NCBI RefSeq assembly: GCF_019802055.1
Contig: NZ_JAHVHW010000007.1
Coordinates: forward strand, 1,203,403 to 1,267,402
DNA length: 64,000 bases
Source: Ferrimonas balearica
GTDB taxonomy: Bacteria > Pseudomonadota > Gammaproteobacteria > Enterobacterales > Shewanellaceae
Direction: 5' to 3'
In this document: in pieces, positions 54,008 to 61,395 of the stretch
How positions within the stretch are numbered: the first letter of the stretch is position 1
Layout: each line of letters opens with the position of its first letter
Translations under genes and position numbers: made by a program
Notes under the pieces: model-generated
Told to the model about the DNA's origin: nothing
The model's input: the letters and a program-made list of their open reading frames with translations, nothing else
Database searches by the model: none

Positions 54008-54124
54008 TTAACCGATCACATCTTCGACGGCATCGACGTTATTAGACGCCCATACCACCCCAGCTGCGACGGCGGCGGCAATGCCCACCAGTACCAGGAT
54101 GCTCCACTGCTGCTTTTTGTTCAT
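54008..54124 (-). CDS. Small one-TM phage protein, 38 residues
   Basis: MNKKQQWSILVLVGIAAAVA starts a basic head and one membrane helix (about residues 8-27), followed by an acidic tail VDAVEDVIG. A GGAACC/GAGAGG ribosome region lies upstream. The short single-TM layout resembles the small membrane proteins of corticoviruses. It is the first phage gene after the RT cargo. Confidence 0.75.
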   Translation of the reverse strand: MNKKQQWSILVLVGIAAAVAAGVVWASNNVDAVEDVIG

Positions 54125-54218
54125 GGTTCCTCTCCATTGGGAAACGATGATTGGGTTCAGCAGTAGTGGAGCAAGGTATTCTGTTTATCTTCCAACTGTT
54201 TTCAGAACATTCTTGAAA

Positions 54219-55754
54219 CTAGCGAAGCTTAGGAGGGTCAAATACATCGAGGTGTTTTACCAAAGATATACGCCTTCCTGATGATACACACCCTTCAAAC
54301 AACTTGAAGTCGTTTTGATTTGTGAACAGTGAGTTTCTGTTGTTTAAAATACTCTTAGTGATTGGGTCGCTTAGAGTTATTATAGACTTTATGTTCCCAT
54401 CAAGCTTATTGCTAACAAGGAAATAGCATAGCCAAGATATTAGGTATTTATTGCGAAACTCCTCTTTTGATAACTCTACTAGAAAGCTTTTCAGATAATC
54501 CACTATCGTATATTTGTGTAAGATTCCCCAAGGCGATTTAATAATAACCTCAATGATTGCCATTATTTTTGGAAATGCCTTAATTCTCAATCGGCCAAGC
54601 ATCAGCAACATGCTTATTACCTTCTTCAAATTGAATATAGAGACATTGACTCTCAATTCACCTTGCTTGTTAATAATATCTGATAGAAAGCGATCTATGA
54701 CGCCAGTCCCTGGGCATTCCTTATCAATTTTCACTACGGAAAGATATATTTCCCTGAATTCCTTCCATGAGTATGATTCTTTTTTGCTTGGGTTTACCGA
54801 ATAATATTTTGAAACCCAATCTCTAAAAAGTCCGTCTGGTAACTTTGATATTGATGTTTTCTCATCACTCAGTTCAAGGTTAAAACTCTTTAGCGCCGAC
54901 TGTAGAAGTTTAATCAATCTCTTTGCGTCAGATTCGGACTTTGCAAGGATCCTATAATCATCTTTAAATCTCGCAACCTCACAGTCGATCTGTTCCTTCT
55001 TTATTTCCAGTGAAAACTCTCTGTCAACTGAAGCCACAATTAATTCAGAAATTACGTCAGATACAACTGGCCCAATAGGAATACCGTTTGTACAACCATC
55101 ATTAGCACATTGGAAAAGCTTATCGAGTCTATTACCAACTAGAGAATAATTTTGTATATTCCCTTTTTTTCTGACAAAATTTTTGCCGTGCAATGACCAC
55201 GCAATACTGTGCGTATATATTGATGGGTAAAAGTTTTTGATATCCGCCTTTACCACATATTCATACCGATATGCCTCCGATGCGATATCCTCTTCTGTCA
55301 TACCAATATACTCATAGATCATTCTGCCACTCCTAATAGTAGTAAGGCGACCTAAAATCTTTGAGGATATTGGCAAAGGAAAACTATAAGAAGAAACGAT
55401 ATTGTCTTTGTGAAACAATACAGCACATATATCACTCCATACCCATGCGATATTTAAAGCGATGTCGTTATGTATATGCGGATGAATAATTCCAAATGTA
55501 CGATCGGTATATTCTGACTTGGGAAAGTGAAAGTTCACCAATTCATGTCGAGTTGGAGAATATTTTTTGCTTGTGCCAGTTCGCTTAAAAAAGAACTTCG
55601 GCAATGATGGTCGCTTATTAACTGTAAAGCATGGTGGCATTACATAATTTTCCGCAAAATATCCACCATCCAACAGCCAAGAATATACATCAGTCCTTTT
55701 TATTGCTAGCGCTAACTTTTTTGTGGCCTCAAAGTGTTCTTTGATTTTACTCAT
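54219..55754 (-). CDS. Reverse transcriptase of the Abi/DRT (unknown-group) kind, probable antiphage cargo
   Basis: The 511-residue RT has motif A VVKADIKNFYPSI (Asp171), motif B GIPIGPVVSD (224-233) and motif C RFKDDYRI (Asp265-Asp266), where FKDD replaces the usual YADD. It lacks an HNH or intron-maturase domain and has no recognisable retron RNA, so a standalone defence RT is the best reading. The C-terminal about 200 residues form the alpha-helical extension usual in Abi-type RTs. Base composition is clearly AT-rich and the codon use differs from the surrounding phage genes, so it was acquired. It lies on the operon strand, but about 75-95 noncoding bases flank it on each side. The exact class is not assigned. 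Confidence 0.88.
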   Translation of the reverse strand: MSKIKEHFEATKKLALAIKRTDVYSWLLDGGYFAENYVMPPCFTVNKRPSLPKFFFKRTGTSKKYSPTRHELVNFHFPKSEYTDRTFGIIHPHIHNDIALNIAWVWSDICAVLFHKDNIVSSYSFPLPISSKILGRLTTIRSGRMIYEYIGMTEEDIASEAYRYEYVVKADIKNFYPSIYTHSIAWSLHGKNFVRKKGNIQNYSLVGNRLDKLFQCANDGCTNGIPIGPVVSDVISELIVASVDREFSLEIKKEQIDCEVARFKDDYRILAKSESDAKRLIKLLQSALKSFNLELSDEKTSISKLPDGLFRDWVSKYYSVNPSKKESYSWKEFREIYLSVVKIDKECPGTGVIDRFLSDIINKQGELRVNVSIFNLKKVISMLLMLGRLRIKAFPKIMAIIEVIIKSPWGILHKYTIVDYLKSFLVELSKEEFRNKYLISWLCYFLVSNKLDGNIKSIITLSDPITKSILNNRNSLFTNQNDFKLFEGCVSSGRRISLVKHLDVFDPPKLR

Positions 55755-55830
55755 CTAACCATCACTCTAGCCTGAATAACATTCGGGCAATCATCCGTAA
55801 GGGGAGTTTTAAAAGACTAGAAGCTAGCAG

Positions 55831-56568
55831 TTAGATAGTTGTTCGATCAATAGCTAAGTTTGTTGTTGTTTGATTTTTAGACCACTCACCCATTTCAATT
55901 TTGAATGACGAAAAATTGGATAGACCAGGGCTTTTCAACAGATAACATAGTGCTTTTAGACTTTTGATCTCCTCAAACCCGCAATCCAGCTCCTTCATCA
56001 TCCGCTCCGCATCTGCCCTGCTCTCCTGCATTCCCACTATCTTGTAGGGGCTCTGGCTGGTGATGGTTTTCGGAACTTCCGTGGGGCGCTGGGCGACGGT
56101 GTGCATCACCAGTCCGAACTTACGGCCGCCGGTCATGCACTCCCCCAGGATGGATTGTTCTTTGGCGGTGGACTCCACCCATTTCGCTACTTCTTCTATT
56201 ACTACGTCCAGACGGCGGTCACCGTCAGCTGCGGCCCACATTAGTTCGCAGAACCAGAGCATTTCGGCCCGATTGGGTTTCGGCGGTTTATAGGCGATGC
56301 GGAAACACTTGCGGGTGCCCCAGGCCTGACGGAACGCCCGGGCGAAGCCTCGCCGGGTGCTGTAGTGGTACACCCGCTTGCCGCCAAAACCGTTATCCCG
56401 CTTTGAGCCGGTCTTATAGAGGTAGTCGCCGTAGGGGTCGAAGATGGCCAGGCAAGGAACGCGGGGCACAAACCCCGCGTACTGTACCGCCATGGATTTG
56501 CCGCCACCGGTAGTGGCCGTGTAGAAAACGTGGCGGGCCGGCAGGGTGTTATTCGGGTTGATCGCCAT
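55831..56568 (-). CDS. Packaging ATPase, FtsK/HerA superfamily (PM2 P9-like)
   Basis: From MAINPNNTLPARH the product has 245 residues. Walker A is TATTGGGKS (residues 17-25) and Walker B is LDVVIEE (about 120-126), followed by a sensor-like MHTVAQRPTEVP. This size and layout match the genome-packaging ATPases of PRD1- and PM2-type viruses. The start overlaps the end of the preceding gene by about 20 bases; an AGGGGG site precedes it. The last codons are AT-rich and border the RT cargo. A Zot-like filamentous-phage ATPase is less likely because no Zot membrane domain is seen. Confidence 0.85.
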   Translation of the reverse strand: MAINPNNTLPARHVFYTATTGGGKSMAVQYAGFVPRVPCLAIFDPYGDYLYKTGSKRDNGFGGKRVYHYSTRRGFARAFRQAWGTRKCFRIAYKPPKPNRAEMLWFCELMWAAADGDRRLDVVIEEVAKWVESTAKEQSILGECMTGGRKFGLVMHTVAQRPTEVPKTITSQSPYKIVGMQESRADAERMMKELDCGFEEIKSLKALCYLLKSPGLSNFSSFKIEMGEWSKNQTTTNLAIDRTTI

Positions 56569-57037
56569 GGCCGGCCCCCTGCTGTTGCCGTTGTGCTGCC
56601 TTACGCTGCCGCGCCTTGTCGGCCACCACGGCGGAGCGCAGGCCCAGACCAAACACGGTGATCGCGTACAACGCAACGGCTTCGGCCCGGTACTGCAGCA
56701 GCGAAGCAAACCAGGGCGGTGGGTTTTCCAATGCCGCGGCATACTTCAGCAGCACCGGGTGTACCTGGTTAGCCAGGTTGTCGATCTGACGTTCGTCCGG
56801 TTCCAGTTGCGTTTTGGTGAGATCACCGACGACATGGGTCAGCTTAACCGCCCCCAAAGCCACAACCGCCCTAGCGTCGGTGGCGGTCATCAGTACGGTT
56901 GGAGCCTCGGGTTCGTTGCTGGCGCTCTCCCCCTCGGTAGCCTCTACCACCGCATCCAGTTCCGGATTACCCAGGGTTTCCTCTACCTGGTTGTCCTCAA
57001 CGGTTTCGGTTTCCTGTTCAAGACGTTCCTGGTTCAT
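56549..57037 (-). CDS. Phage protein with acidic head and one TM segment
   Basis: The 162-residue product has an N-terminal part with many Glu residues (QETETVEDNQVEETLGN), a helical middle and a hydrophobic segment near AVALYAITVFGLGL followed by a basic C-terminus (KARQRKAAQRQQQ). Its start overlaps the zinc-ribbon gene stop (ATGA). It precedes the ATPase; it may help anchor the ATPase to the membrane. No homologue is recognised. Confidence 0.65.
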   Translation of the reverse strand: MNQERLEQETETVEDNQVEETLGNPELDAVVEATEGESASNEPEAPTVLMTATDARAVVALGAVKLTHVVGDLTKTQLEPDERQIDNLANQVHPVLLKYAAALENPPPWFASLLQYRAEAVALYAITVFGLGLRSAVVADKARQRKAAQRQQQGAGHGDQPE

Positions 57038-57411
57038 CCCCGACCTCCGCTGTAGCGCACACCGAGAAATGCGAGGCCAACGGCCAGCACGGTGGCGATC
57101 CCCAAACCCACCCAGGTGCCGGTACCGGCTTTTTCCGTCTCCTGGTTCTCAGATTCCGGACAGGTCTGTTCGTCGGGAAGCCAGGTATTCTCTGGCGTTT
57201 CCCCAGATTCTGCGCTGCCCTCGGGCAGTTCGTCGTCCACGCCGACCATCTGCTCCCGCCACATCGCCTGAACCTTGGCGCCGGAACGCCGGTCCATGCC
57301 GCAGTTGGGGCAGATGGTATAGAGCAGCCGTTCGCCGTTGCACTGCTGGCGCACTTCGGCCACGTCGTCACAGGTGTTGCATCGCAGTTTGCCGATCGCC
57401 GGGTTAGCCAT
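57034..57411 (-). CDS. Zinc-ribbon protein with C-terminal TM and GGRG tail
   Basis: The 125-residue product begins MANPAIGKLRCNTCDDVAEV. Two CxxC pairs (CNTC, CPNC at about residues 11 and 35) form a zinc ribbon. A glutamate-rich middle is followed by one membrane helix (WVGLGIATVLAVGLAFLGV) and RYSGGRG. The ATG has a perfect GGAGG ribosome site, while the longer upstream frame lacks one. The GGR ending resembles that of three virion proteins downstream. Confidence 0.75.
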   Translation of the reverse strand: MANPAIGKLRCNTCDDVAEVRQQCNGERLLYTICPNCGMDRRSGAKVQAMWREQMVGVDDELPEGSAESGETPENTWLPDEQTCPESENQETEKAGTGTWVGLGIATVLAVGLAFLGVRYSGGRG

Positions 57412-57577
57412 GGGCACCTCCTGTTTGGTGGTTTTCGAGACGGACCAGTCGCGCCTCAAGGTTTTCCAGCGCCGCCAGGGTGGCTGCTGCCACCACTTTG
57501 GCCTGGCTGAGCGCGTTTAACGGGCCAGCGTTTTCCGCATCGGCTACCGCTTTACGCAGGGTTTGGATCTCTTTCAT
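57404..57577 (-). CDS. Small helical phage protein, 57 residues
   Basis: MKEIQTLRKAVADAENAGPL begins a mostly alpha-helical protein with no membrane segment. Start overlaps the Rep stop (ATGA); the ribosome site for the next gene is inside its 3' end. Probably cytoplasmic; a coiled-coil dimer is likely. Confidence 0.7.
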   Translation of the reverse strand: MKEIQTLRKAVADAENAGPLNALSQAKVVAAATLAALENLEARLVRLENHQTGGAHG

Positions 57578-59331
57578 CAGTGGTACTCCCTCAGTTGGCC
57601 GCCCCGCAGGGCGAAATATCGATCTCCCAGGCGACTGGTGACGAAGCCGCCCCGTTCCAGAATGCTGCGGGCCTCCGGCCCTACTCCCAGGAGAGCTAGA
57701 TGACGGTCAAGCGCATCGCCTTTTCGGCACGGCGTACAGTTATTGGTAGGGCTCCAAGGCGCGCCTCTGGCGCTTTGGATCAGTTCGTCCCGCTTTGCGG
57801 GCCTCACCAGAGCCCACTTCTTAGGTCGGGTGTGGATCACCTGGTCCCCGGCACGGACACCGATCACGCGACGGGTGTCGTCGCTGTACCGGCCTGCTTC
57901 TTTCTCTATTTCGTATTCCAGCTGCAGCGAACGGGCGACCTCGCAGAACGCGTCCCACTTATTGGCGACGGCGGCGGCCCTGGCTTCTTCGAAGGTTTCC
58001 GGGAAAGGCCCGGTTTGCTTATGGGTTCGGCGGCATTCGCGCCAGAGGGTGACGCTGCCGGTTCCGAAAAACTGGAACTGTCGGATCCCGAATCTCCGGG
58101 CCCAGGCAACCACCCGGTCAATGGTTTCCGGGACGTTCAGATCCGCCTCCTCGGGCTTACTGTTATGGGCACAAGGCGTTTCCTCGCTCAGTTCATCTGC
58201 CATGTGCGCGCCATTGAGGTTTTTGGACAGGTACTTGATCACGTAGCCAACGGCAGAGCCTTTTTCCGGGTCGATGTACTTGGCGTGAAAGCGATGGCGC
58301 CAGGCCCCCTTCTCTTTACCCTCGTCCTGCAGGCACCAGCGGCGACAGATGCGCTTAAACTCCGCTACCTGATCCGGATTGAGGAACACCACCGCATGCC
58401 AGTGCGCGGTGCCGTCCTGGTGAGGCTCCACCACACGGAGTCCGTAGTAGTCGATCTGCTCGCGGTTGAGTTTGGCGCGGATCCGTTTCCACACATCCAG
58501 GATCCAGTTATGGGCGGCCACCGGGCTGCACCCATTCCATTTCTTACTGGCTTTGTGAAAGCGGGAGGGCGCGGTGAACGTGAGGAAGTACCCTATTCTC
58601 CCCTCCTCTGTGGCCTGCTTCTCCAACCCTGCCGTTCTCACCAGTAACTCAACCCGGCGCAGTTCCGGATTGGCCATGGAACTGTCCACCACTTCGGACA
58701 ACTTCAGCACGTCACCAAAATCTGAGGCGACTGCCATCTCCTCCATCCAACTGCGCTGGCGCTTTTGGGTGCGCTGGTGTTGCTTCACGCAGTTGTCAGA
58801 ACAGTACGGCGTGTTTCGATTGACGTTGCCCTTGGCGATTTCCAGGTGTTCGGCGGCGCGTTTCGCTTCCTTATTAATGGTGCGATGCCACCAGTCTTCA
58901 CAGGCCATCCGAAGAACGGCTTTCTCGTAGTCGCGTTGTTTGGGTTTCTTGGGCAGGTCGAAGGGCTCGATGCGACGGTCTGCGCAAACCTGGGCGGCCA
59001 TTCGATAACCTGCTTTCAGGCTGGCCAGGTAGGAATCGCACTCTACTGAGCTCAACAGGCACAGCACTTCATCCGCCGCCCCCTTCGCCCACCGTTCACG
59101 AGCCGCCGCATCGAATATCAGGGCATCAATCAGCGCGGGATACTGGGCGATCACCGCCGCCATCAGGGGGATCTCCTGCCTGATGGCCTTGTTGGCCTCA
59201 GTCAGCCCGGCACAAAGGCGGTGGCGCTCCCAGCGGTTCAGCAGCCAGGTTCGCATCCGGGGGCCAAATCCCTCTCTATCCACCAGGGATTTGATCCACT
59301 TTACAGAGTCTTGCTCGGCTGGGGTTTTCAT
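57577..59331 (-). CDS. Rolling-circle replication initiator, HUH endonuclease (phage GPA/PM2 P12 type)
   Basis: The 584-residue protein has the HUH superfamily motifs in order: motif 1 YFLTFTAP (248-255), motif 2 HWH at 310-312 in DGTAHWHAVVF, and motif 3 YVIKYLSK with two tyrosines (Tyr363, Tyr367). The tandem tyrosines mark the phiX174 A/P2 A group, to which PM2 P12 belongs. It nicks and religates the origin strand to replicate the circular phage genome. The nick site cannot be read with confidence. A CxxC near residue 177 (CSDNC) may bind zinc. It is the largest early gene and is coupled to the genes after it. Confidence 0.92.
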   Translation of the reverse strand: MKTPAEQDSVKWIKSLVDREGFGPRMRTWLLNRWERHRLCAGLTEANKAIRQEIPLMAAVIAQYPALIDALIFDAAARERWAKGAADEVLCLLSSVECDSYLASLKAGYRMAAQVCADRRIEPFDLPKKPKQRDYEKAVLRMACEDWWHRTINKEAKRAAEHLEIAKGNVNRNTPYCSDNCVKQHQRTQKRQRSWMEEMAVASDFGDVLKLSEVVDSSMANPELRRVELLVRTAGLEKQATEEGRIGYFLTFTAPSRFHKASKKWNGCSPVAAHNWILDVWKRIRAKLNREQIDYYGLRVVEPHQDGTAHWHAVVFLNPDQVAEFKRICRRWCLQDEGKEKGAWRHRFHAKYIDPEKGSAVGYVIKYLSKNLNGAHMADELSEETPCAHNSKPEEADLNVPETIDRVVAWARRFGIRQFQFFGTGSVTLWRECRRTHKQTGPFPETFEEARAAAVANKWDAFCEVARSLQLEYEIEKEAGRYSDDTRRVIGVRAGDQVIHTRPKKWALVRPAKRDELIQSARGAPWSPTNNCTPCRKGDALDRHLALLGVGPEARSILERGGFVTSRLGDRYFALRGGQLREYH

Positions 59332-59388
59332 CGTAGCCCCTTTTTACATAAGGTTATTTCCGCACAAGGAAAAAATGGAGAGTGCAAA

Positions 59389-59658
59389 ATGGAAAGGTAC
59401 GTTGAGGGAGTTACACGCCCTGAATGGGATGATCGAGTCAGCAAGGTAATCGCCAAGATACCTACTGACTCCGGTGGAAATACTATGCTGTGGGCCGTGC
59501 GAAACGACGACGGTGAGATATACCGGGAGTTCACCAGCACCGGTATGGGTTCGATGTTTAAGGTCGTCGGAGCAATGCAAAAGCTCGACTTTACAGACGA
59601 ACTTGAAGGCAACTTCAGCCCCAACAAGTACGACGGCATCTTCCGTCGCGACAAATAA
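59389..59658 (+). CDS. Plus-strand 89-residue phage protein of unknown function
   Basis: From MERYVEGVTRPEWDDRVSKV the product is soluble and mixed alpha/beta. The start is set by GGAG at 59377-59380, eight bases upstream of the ATG. It lies between rep and the early operon but on the opposite strand, so it would be transcribed against the operon unless it has its own promoter. No HTH or catalytic motif is recognised. The opposite strand here contains no credible gene. Confidence 0.6.
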   Translation: MERYVEGVTRPEWDDRVSKVIAKIPTDSGGNTMLWAVRNDDGEIYREFTSTGMGSMFKVVGAMQKLDFTDELEGNFSPNKYDGIFRRDK

Positions 59659-59731
59659 ATCATTACACCACCACTACGTTATCCACTGGGCGCGGAGGCA
59701 ATCGCCATTCGCGCCCGAACTGTTCCTGCAG

Positions 59732-59824
59732 TCAGGCTTCCGGCTCGGCCACGCCACACATCCTGACGTAATCCACCAGCGCCTCCGGGCTTGGGTCCAG
59801 ACCATTCATCTCCTCGGGCTTCAT
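59732..59824 (-). CDS. Small 30-residue phage protein before rep
   Basis: MKPEEMNGLDPSPEALVDYV starts a short acidic peptide; ATG overlaps the stop of the 81-residue gene (ATGA), the pattern used throughout this operon. Real but of unknown role. Confidence 0.5.
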   Translation of the reverse strand: MKPEEMNGLDPSPEALVDYVRMCGVAEPEA

Positions 59825-60066
59825 CCGAACACCGCCCGAATTGCATCGTCTTCCGCCCGGGACGCCATTACCTTTTCAGCAGCAATCAGCGCGTCGAGCA
59901 TTCCGCTCAATACGGCGCTTTGGTTGTGCTGGTAATAATGGTGATCGGTTTCTTTGGCGAGCATCCCGGCGCTGTTGCAGACCGCGACCAGTCGGTTGTC
60001 ACCGGGGCGAGCTGCGCGGCGCGCCATTCGATAAGCCAGTTGGAACTGTCGTTTTGCGATGTTCAT
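59821..60066 (-). CDS. Early phage protein, 81 residues
   Basis: MNIAKRQFQLAYRMARRAAR starts a basic N-terminal helix; the rest is alpha-helical. GAGGTG is a good ribosome site five bases upstream. Soluble, no recognised family; its place between the regulator and rep suggests a replication or regulation role. Confidence 0.7.
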   Translation of the reverse strand: MNIAKRQFQLAYRMARRAARPGDNRLVAVCNSAGMLAKETDHHYYQHNQSAVLSGMLDALIAAEKVMASRAEDDAIRAVFG

Positions 60067-60074
60067 GGGGCACC

Positions 60075-60341
60075 TCAGAACGGGATCTCGTCGGTTTGGC
60101 TGGGCGAACAGGCCCAGGCGGCAAGACAGACGTCCCGGAAGATGGAGAGATCACCATTGGCGGCGGCAAAGATGTTGGCGAAGTCCTGCGCCAACGTGTC
60201 GAACACCTGCGCCTCCCCCAGCCGGTAGTGCCAACGGGCGGCACTGAACGCCAGCTTGAAGGCGCGCTTGTGCGGACTCAGATGGCGGTAGCGGCCCGCT
60301 TTGCAGAGCGCGGTAACGTGGGCATGGTCATGGAGCAGCAT
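60075..60341 (-). CDS. Early phage protein, 88 residues
   Basis: The start at MLLHDHAHVTALCKAGRYRH is set by its one-base overlap with the stop of the upstream gene (TGATG), which gives 88 residues; a longer frame upstream lacks support. It contains RAFKLAFSAARWHYRLGEAQVF and has a generally helical character. No family is recognised. Confidence 0.7.
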   Translation of the reverse strand: MLLHDHAHVTALCKAGRYRHLSPHKRAFKLAFSAARWHYRLGEAQVFDTLAQDFANIFAAANGDLSIFRDVCLAAWACSPSQTDEIPF

Positions 60342-60511
60342 CAGCACCCTCCCTGCGCCAGAAGGCGGCGAAGGTAGCGGCAACACGCGCGACGGTACCG
60401 CGCCTGCTCTGCCGATTGGGGGCGGCCACCAGGTAAGCTGCCGTGATAGGAGTTGATCAGGCGTACCCGACCTATGGCCCGGTAGCCCTTGGGGTTATGG
60501 GTGGTAATCAC
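60341..60511 (-). CDS. Early phage protein, 56 residues, GTG start
   Basis: The gene starts with GTG overlapping the HTH-gene stop (GTGA), and its own stop overlaps the next start (TGATG). The protein is arginine-rich, with a basic cluster RYRRACCRYLRRLLAQ at its C-terminus, and may bind nucleic acid. Unknown function. Confidence 0.65.
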   Translation of the reverse strand: MITTHNPKGYRAIGRVRLINSYHGSLPGGRPQSAEQARYRRACCRYLRRLLAQGGC

Positions 60512-60696
60512 AGCTGTTCCCCTTCCGGGGTGATCACCACCAGCTTTGCGCCCAGTGCTTCGAAGTACTTGGCCTTGGGGTTATTGGAATTTTCAGCCTT
60601 ACAGAATCCTGCAGCACTGGTTCCAGCTTTCTTGGCAGCTTGCCGAAGCGTAAGACCTTGGCTTACTCGTAAAACACGTAATTGCGATCCCAGCAT
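60508..60696 (-). CDS. XRE-like HTH regulator (first gene of the minus-strand phage operon)
   Basis: From MLGSQLRVLRVSQGLTLRQA the product has 62 residues. The HTH is LTLRQAAKKAGTSAAGFCKAE (here residues 14-34), shorter than usual. The start is set by GGGAGGAC seven bases upstream; the longer frame lacks a ribosome site. It is divergent from the 94-residue Cro-like gene and likely controls it. No separate wing or dimerisation domain is visible. Confidence 0.82.
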   Translation of the reverse strand: MLGSQLRVLRVSQGLTLRQAAKKAGTSAAGFCKAENSNNPKAKYFEALGAKLVVITPEGEQL

Positions 60697-60836
60697 TTGA
60701 AGTCCTCCCGGGTGATGGTTGGCACGCCTTTGTCGCAAAGTTAACTAACTAGATTCCACCGGCTCAATACCCCCTTGCTGGGGCACTTTTCTATGTTTGA
60801 CTGAGACTTAGATGGTCAACTTTTGGTTGAAAAGTT
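60697..60836. promoter_or_regulatory. Divergent regulatory region between the two phage HTH genes
   Basis: It contains the perfect inverted repeat AACTTTT-GGTTG-AAAAGTT (60818-60836) directly abutting the start codon of the plus-strand gene, and a palindrome AGTTAACT (60739-60746) 43 bases before the minus-strand start. No ribosome site is visible for the plus-strand gene, so its translation may be leaderless or blocked by the operator. This is the expected place for a lysis/lysogeny-like switch. Confidence 0.65.
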
Positions 60837-61121
60837 ATGAATTTGGACAGCCTTATAAGAGACGCAATCGACGCTACACCGGGGCGTAACGCGAAGTCGT
60901 TGGCGGCAGAATTGGGTGTGAGTAGGCAAGCAGTGTGTCGCTGGGCGCAGTGGCGGAAAACACGCATCTTCCCGGATTTCCATCACATCGAGCAGATCGC
61001 CGAATACGCGAAAGTTCCGACAGTGTGCGTCTACATGGCGGTTATGGCGGCCAAGTGCCCTAACCCCTCTGTCCGAAGGGATCTACAGCGTGTACTTGTT
61101 AACCTGGAGGGTGCTCAGTAA
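60837..61121 (+). CDS. XRE/Cro-like HTH protein (second phage regulator)
   Basis: The 94-residue product's HTH is NAKSLAAELGVSRQAVCRWAQ (residues 19-38), followed by a helical part with FPDFHHIEQIAEYAKVPTVCVYMAVMAAKC. The gene is divergent from the 62-residue regulator across a short intergenic region holding inverted repeats and ends eight bases before attR. It is probably the lysogeny repressor or its antagonist; which is which cannot be told from sequence. Confidence 0.82.
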   Translation: MNLDSLIRDAIDATPGRNAKSLAAELGVSRQAVCRWAQWRKTRIFPDFHHIEQIAEYAKVPTVCVYMAVMAAKCPNPSVRRDLQRVLVNLEGAQ

Positions 61122-61129
61122 TCGAGCAG

Positions 61130-61183
61130 TGTATATTATGTTAAATGCGCAATGTAAGACGACCAGTCTGATTGGTTATTGCA
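61130..61183 (+). repeat. attR copy of the prophage-flanking direct repeat
   Basis: TGTATA-TTATGTTAAAT plus 37 bases match attL with one mismatch. The XerC-arm position to its left (TAATCGAGCAG) is a poor match to dif, so the functional dif is on the left; the right junction is chromosomal to its right. Confidence 0.95.
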
Positions 61184-61337
61184 TCCATCCGCTGCTCGCT
61201 TCCGTCGCGCTCCTGACTTTTACAGCGCCCCGCGGTCCTACCCGGTTGTCGCTGTGTTGGATGCGCCACGATGACTCATTTCCCTAACTGTGTGTGTTGC
61301 GTGCATGCCTGCACGTATCTGCCAGTCGCCAAATCAA

Positions 61338-61370
61338 AAGCCCCGCTGCTTTCTCAAAGCAACGGGGCTT
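61338..61370 (-). terminator. Terminator after the small lipoprotein gene
   Basis: On the minus strand a stem AAGCCCCG paired with CGGGGCTT, extended by a second stem around TGCTTT/AAAGCA, ends in TTTTG. It is 25 bases past the stop codon. Confidence 0.75.
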
Positions 61371-61395
61371 GTTCTTTTCACGGCGTCTGTCTCGG

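Larger units (their letters stand above)
48631..61183. mobile_element. 12.5-kb corticovirus (PM2)-like prophage integrated at dif
   Basis: The element is bounded by 54-bp direct repeats that start in the dif centre. It carries no integrase gene of its own, so integration by host XerC/XerD is expected. Contents, read right to left on the minus strand: HTH regulator, small early genes, HUH Rep, zinc-ribbon and one-TM proteins, packaging ATPase, reverse transcriptase cargo, small TM protein, PM2 P2-like major capsid protein, several one-TM virion proteins, spike-like proteins, a lysozyme-like protein and small TM proteins. One HTH gene (right end), a DUF3653 gene (left end) and an 89-residue gene are on the plus strand. 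Recombination between the repeats would release a circle of 12,499 bp, slightly larger than PM2 (about 10 kb), the RT gene accounting for much of the difference. Confidence 0.88.

Noticed and set aside
54219-55754. The reverse transcriptase as a retron or group II intron
   Set aside because: No maturase or HNH domain, no intron ribozyme ends, and no obvious msr-msd RNA in the 76 bases upstream.
48631-61183. A filamentous (CTX-like) phage, suggested by dif integration and DUF3653
   Set aside because: The HUH Rep with two tyrosines, the FtsK/HerA-type ATPase without a Zot membrane domain, and the P2-like capsid protein fit a tailless membrane phage better.
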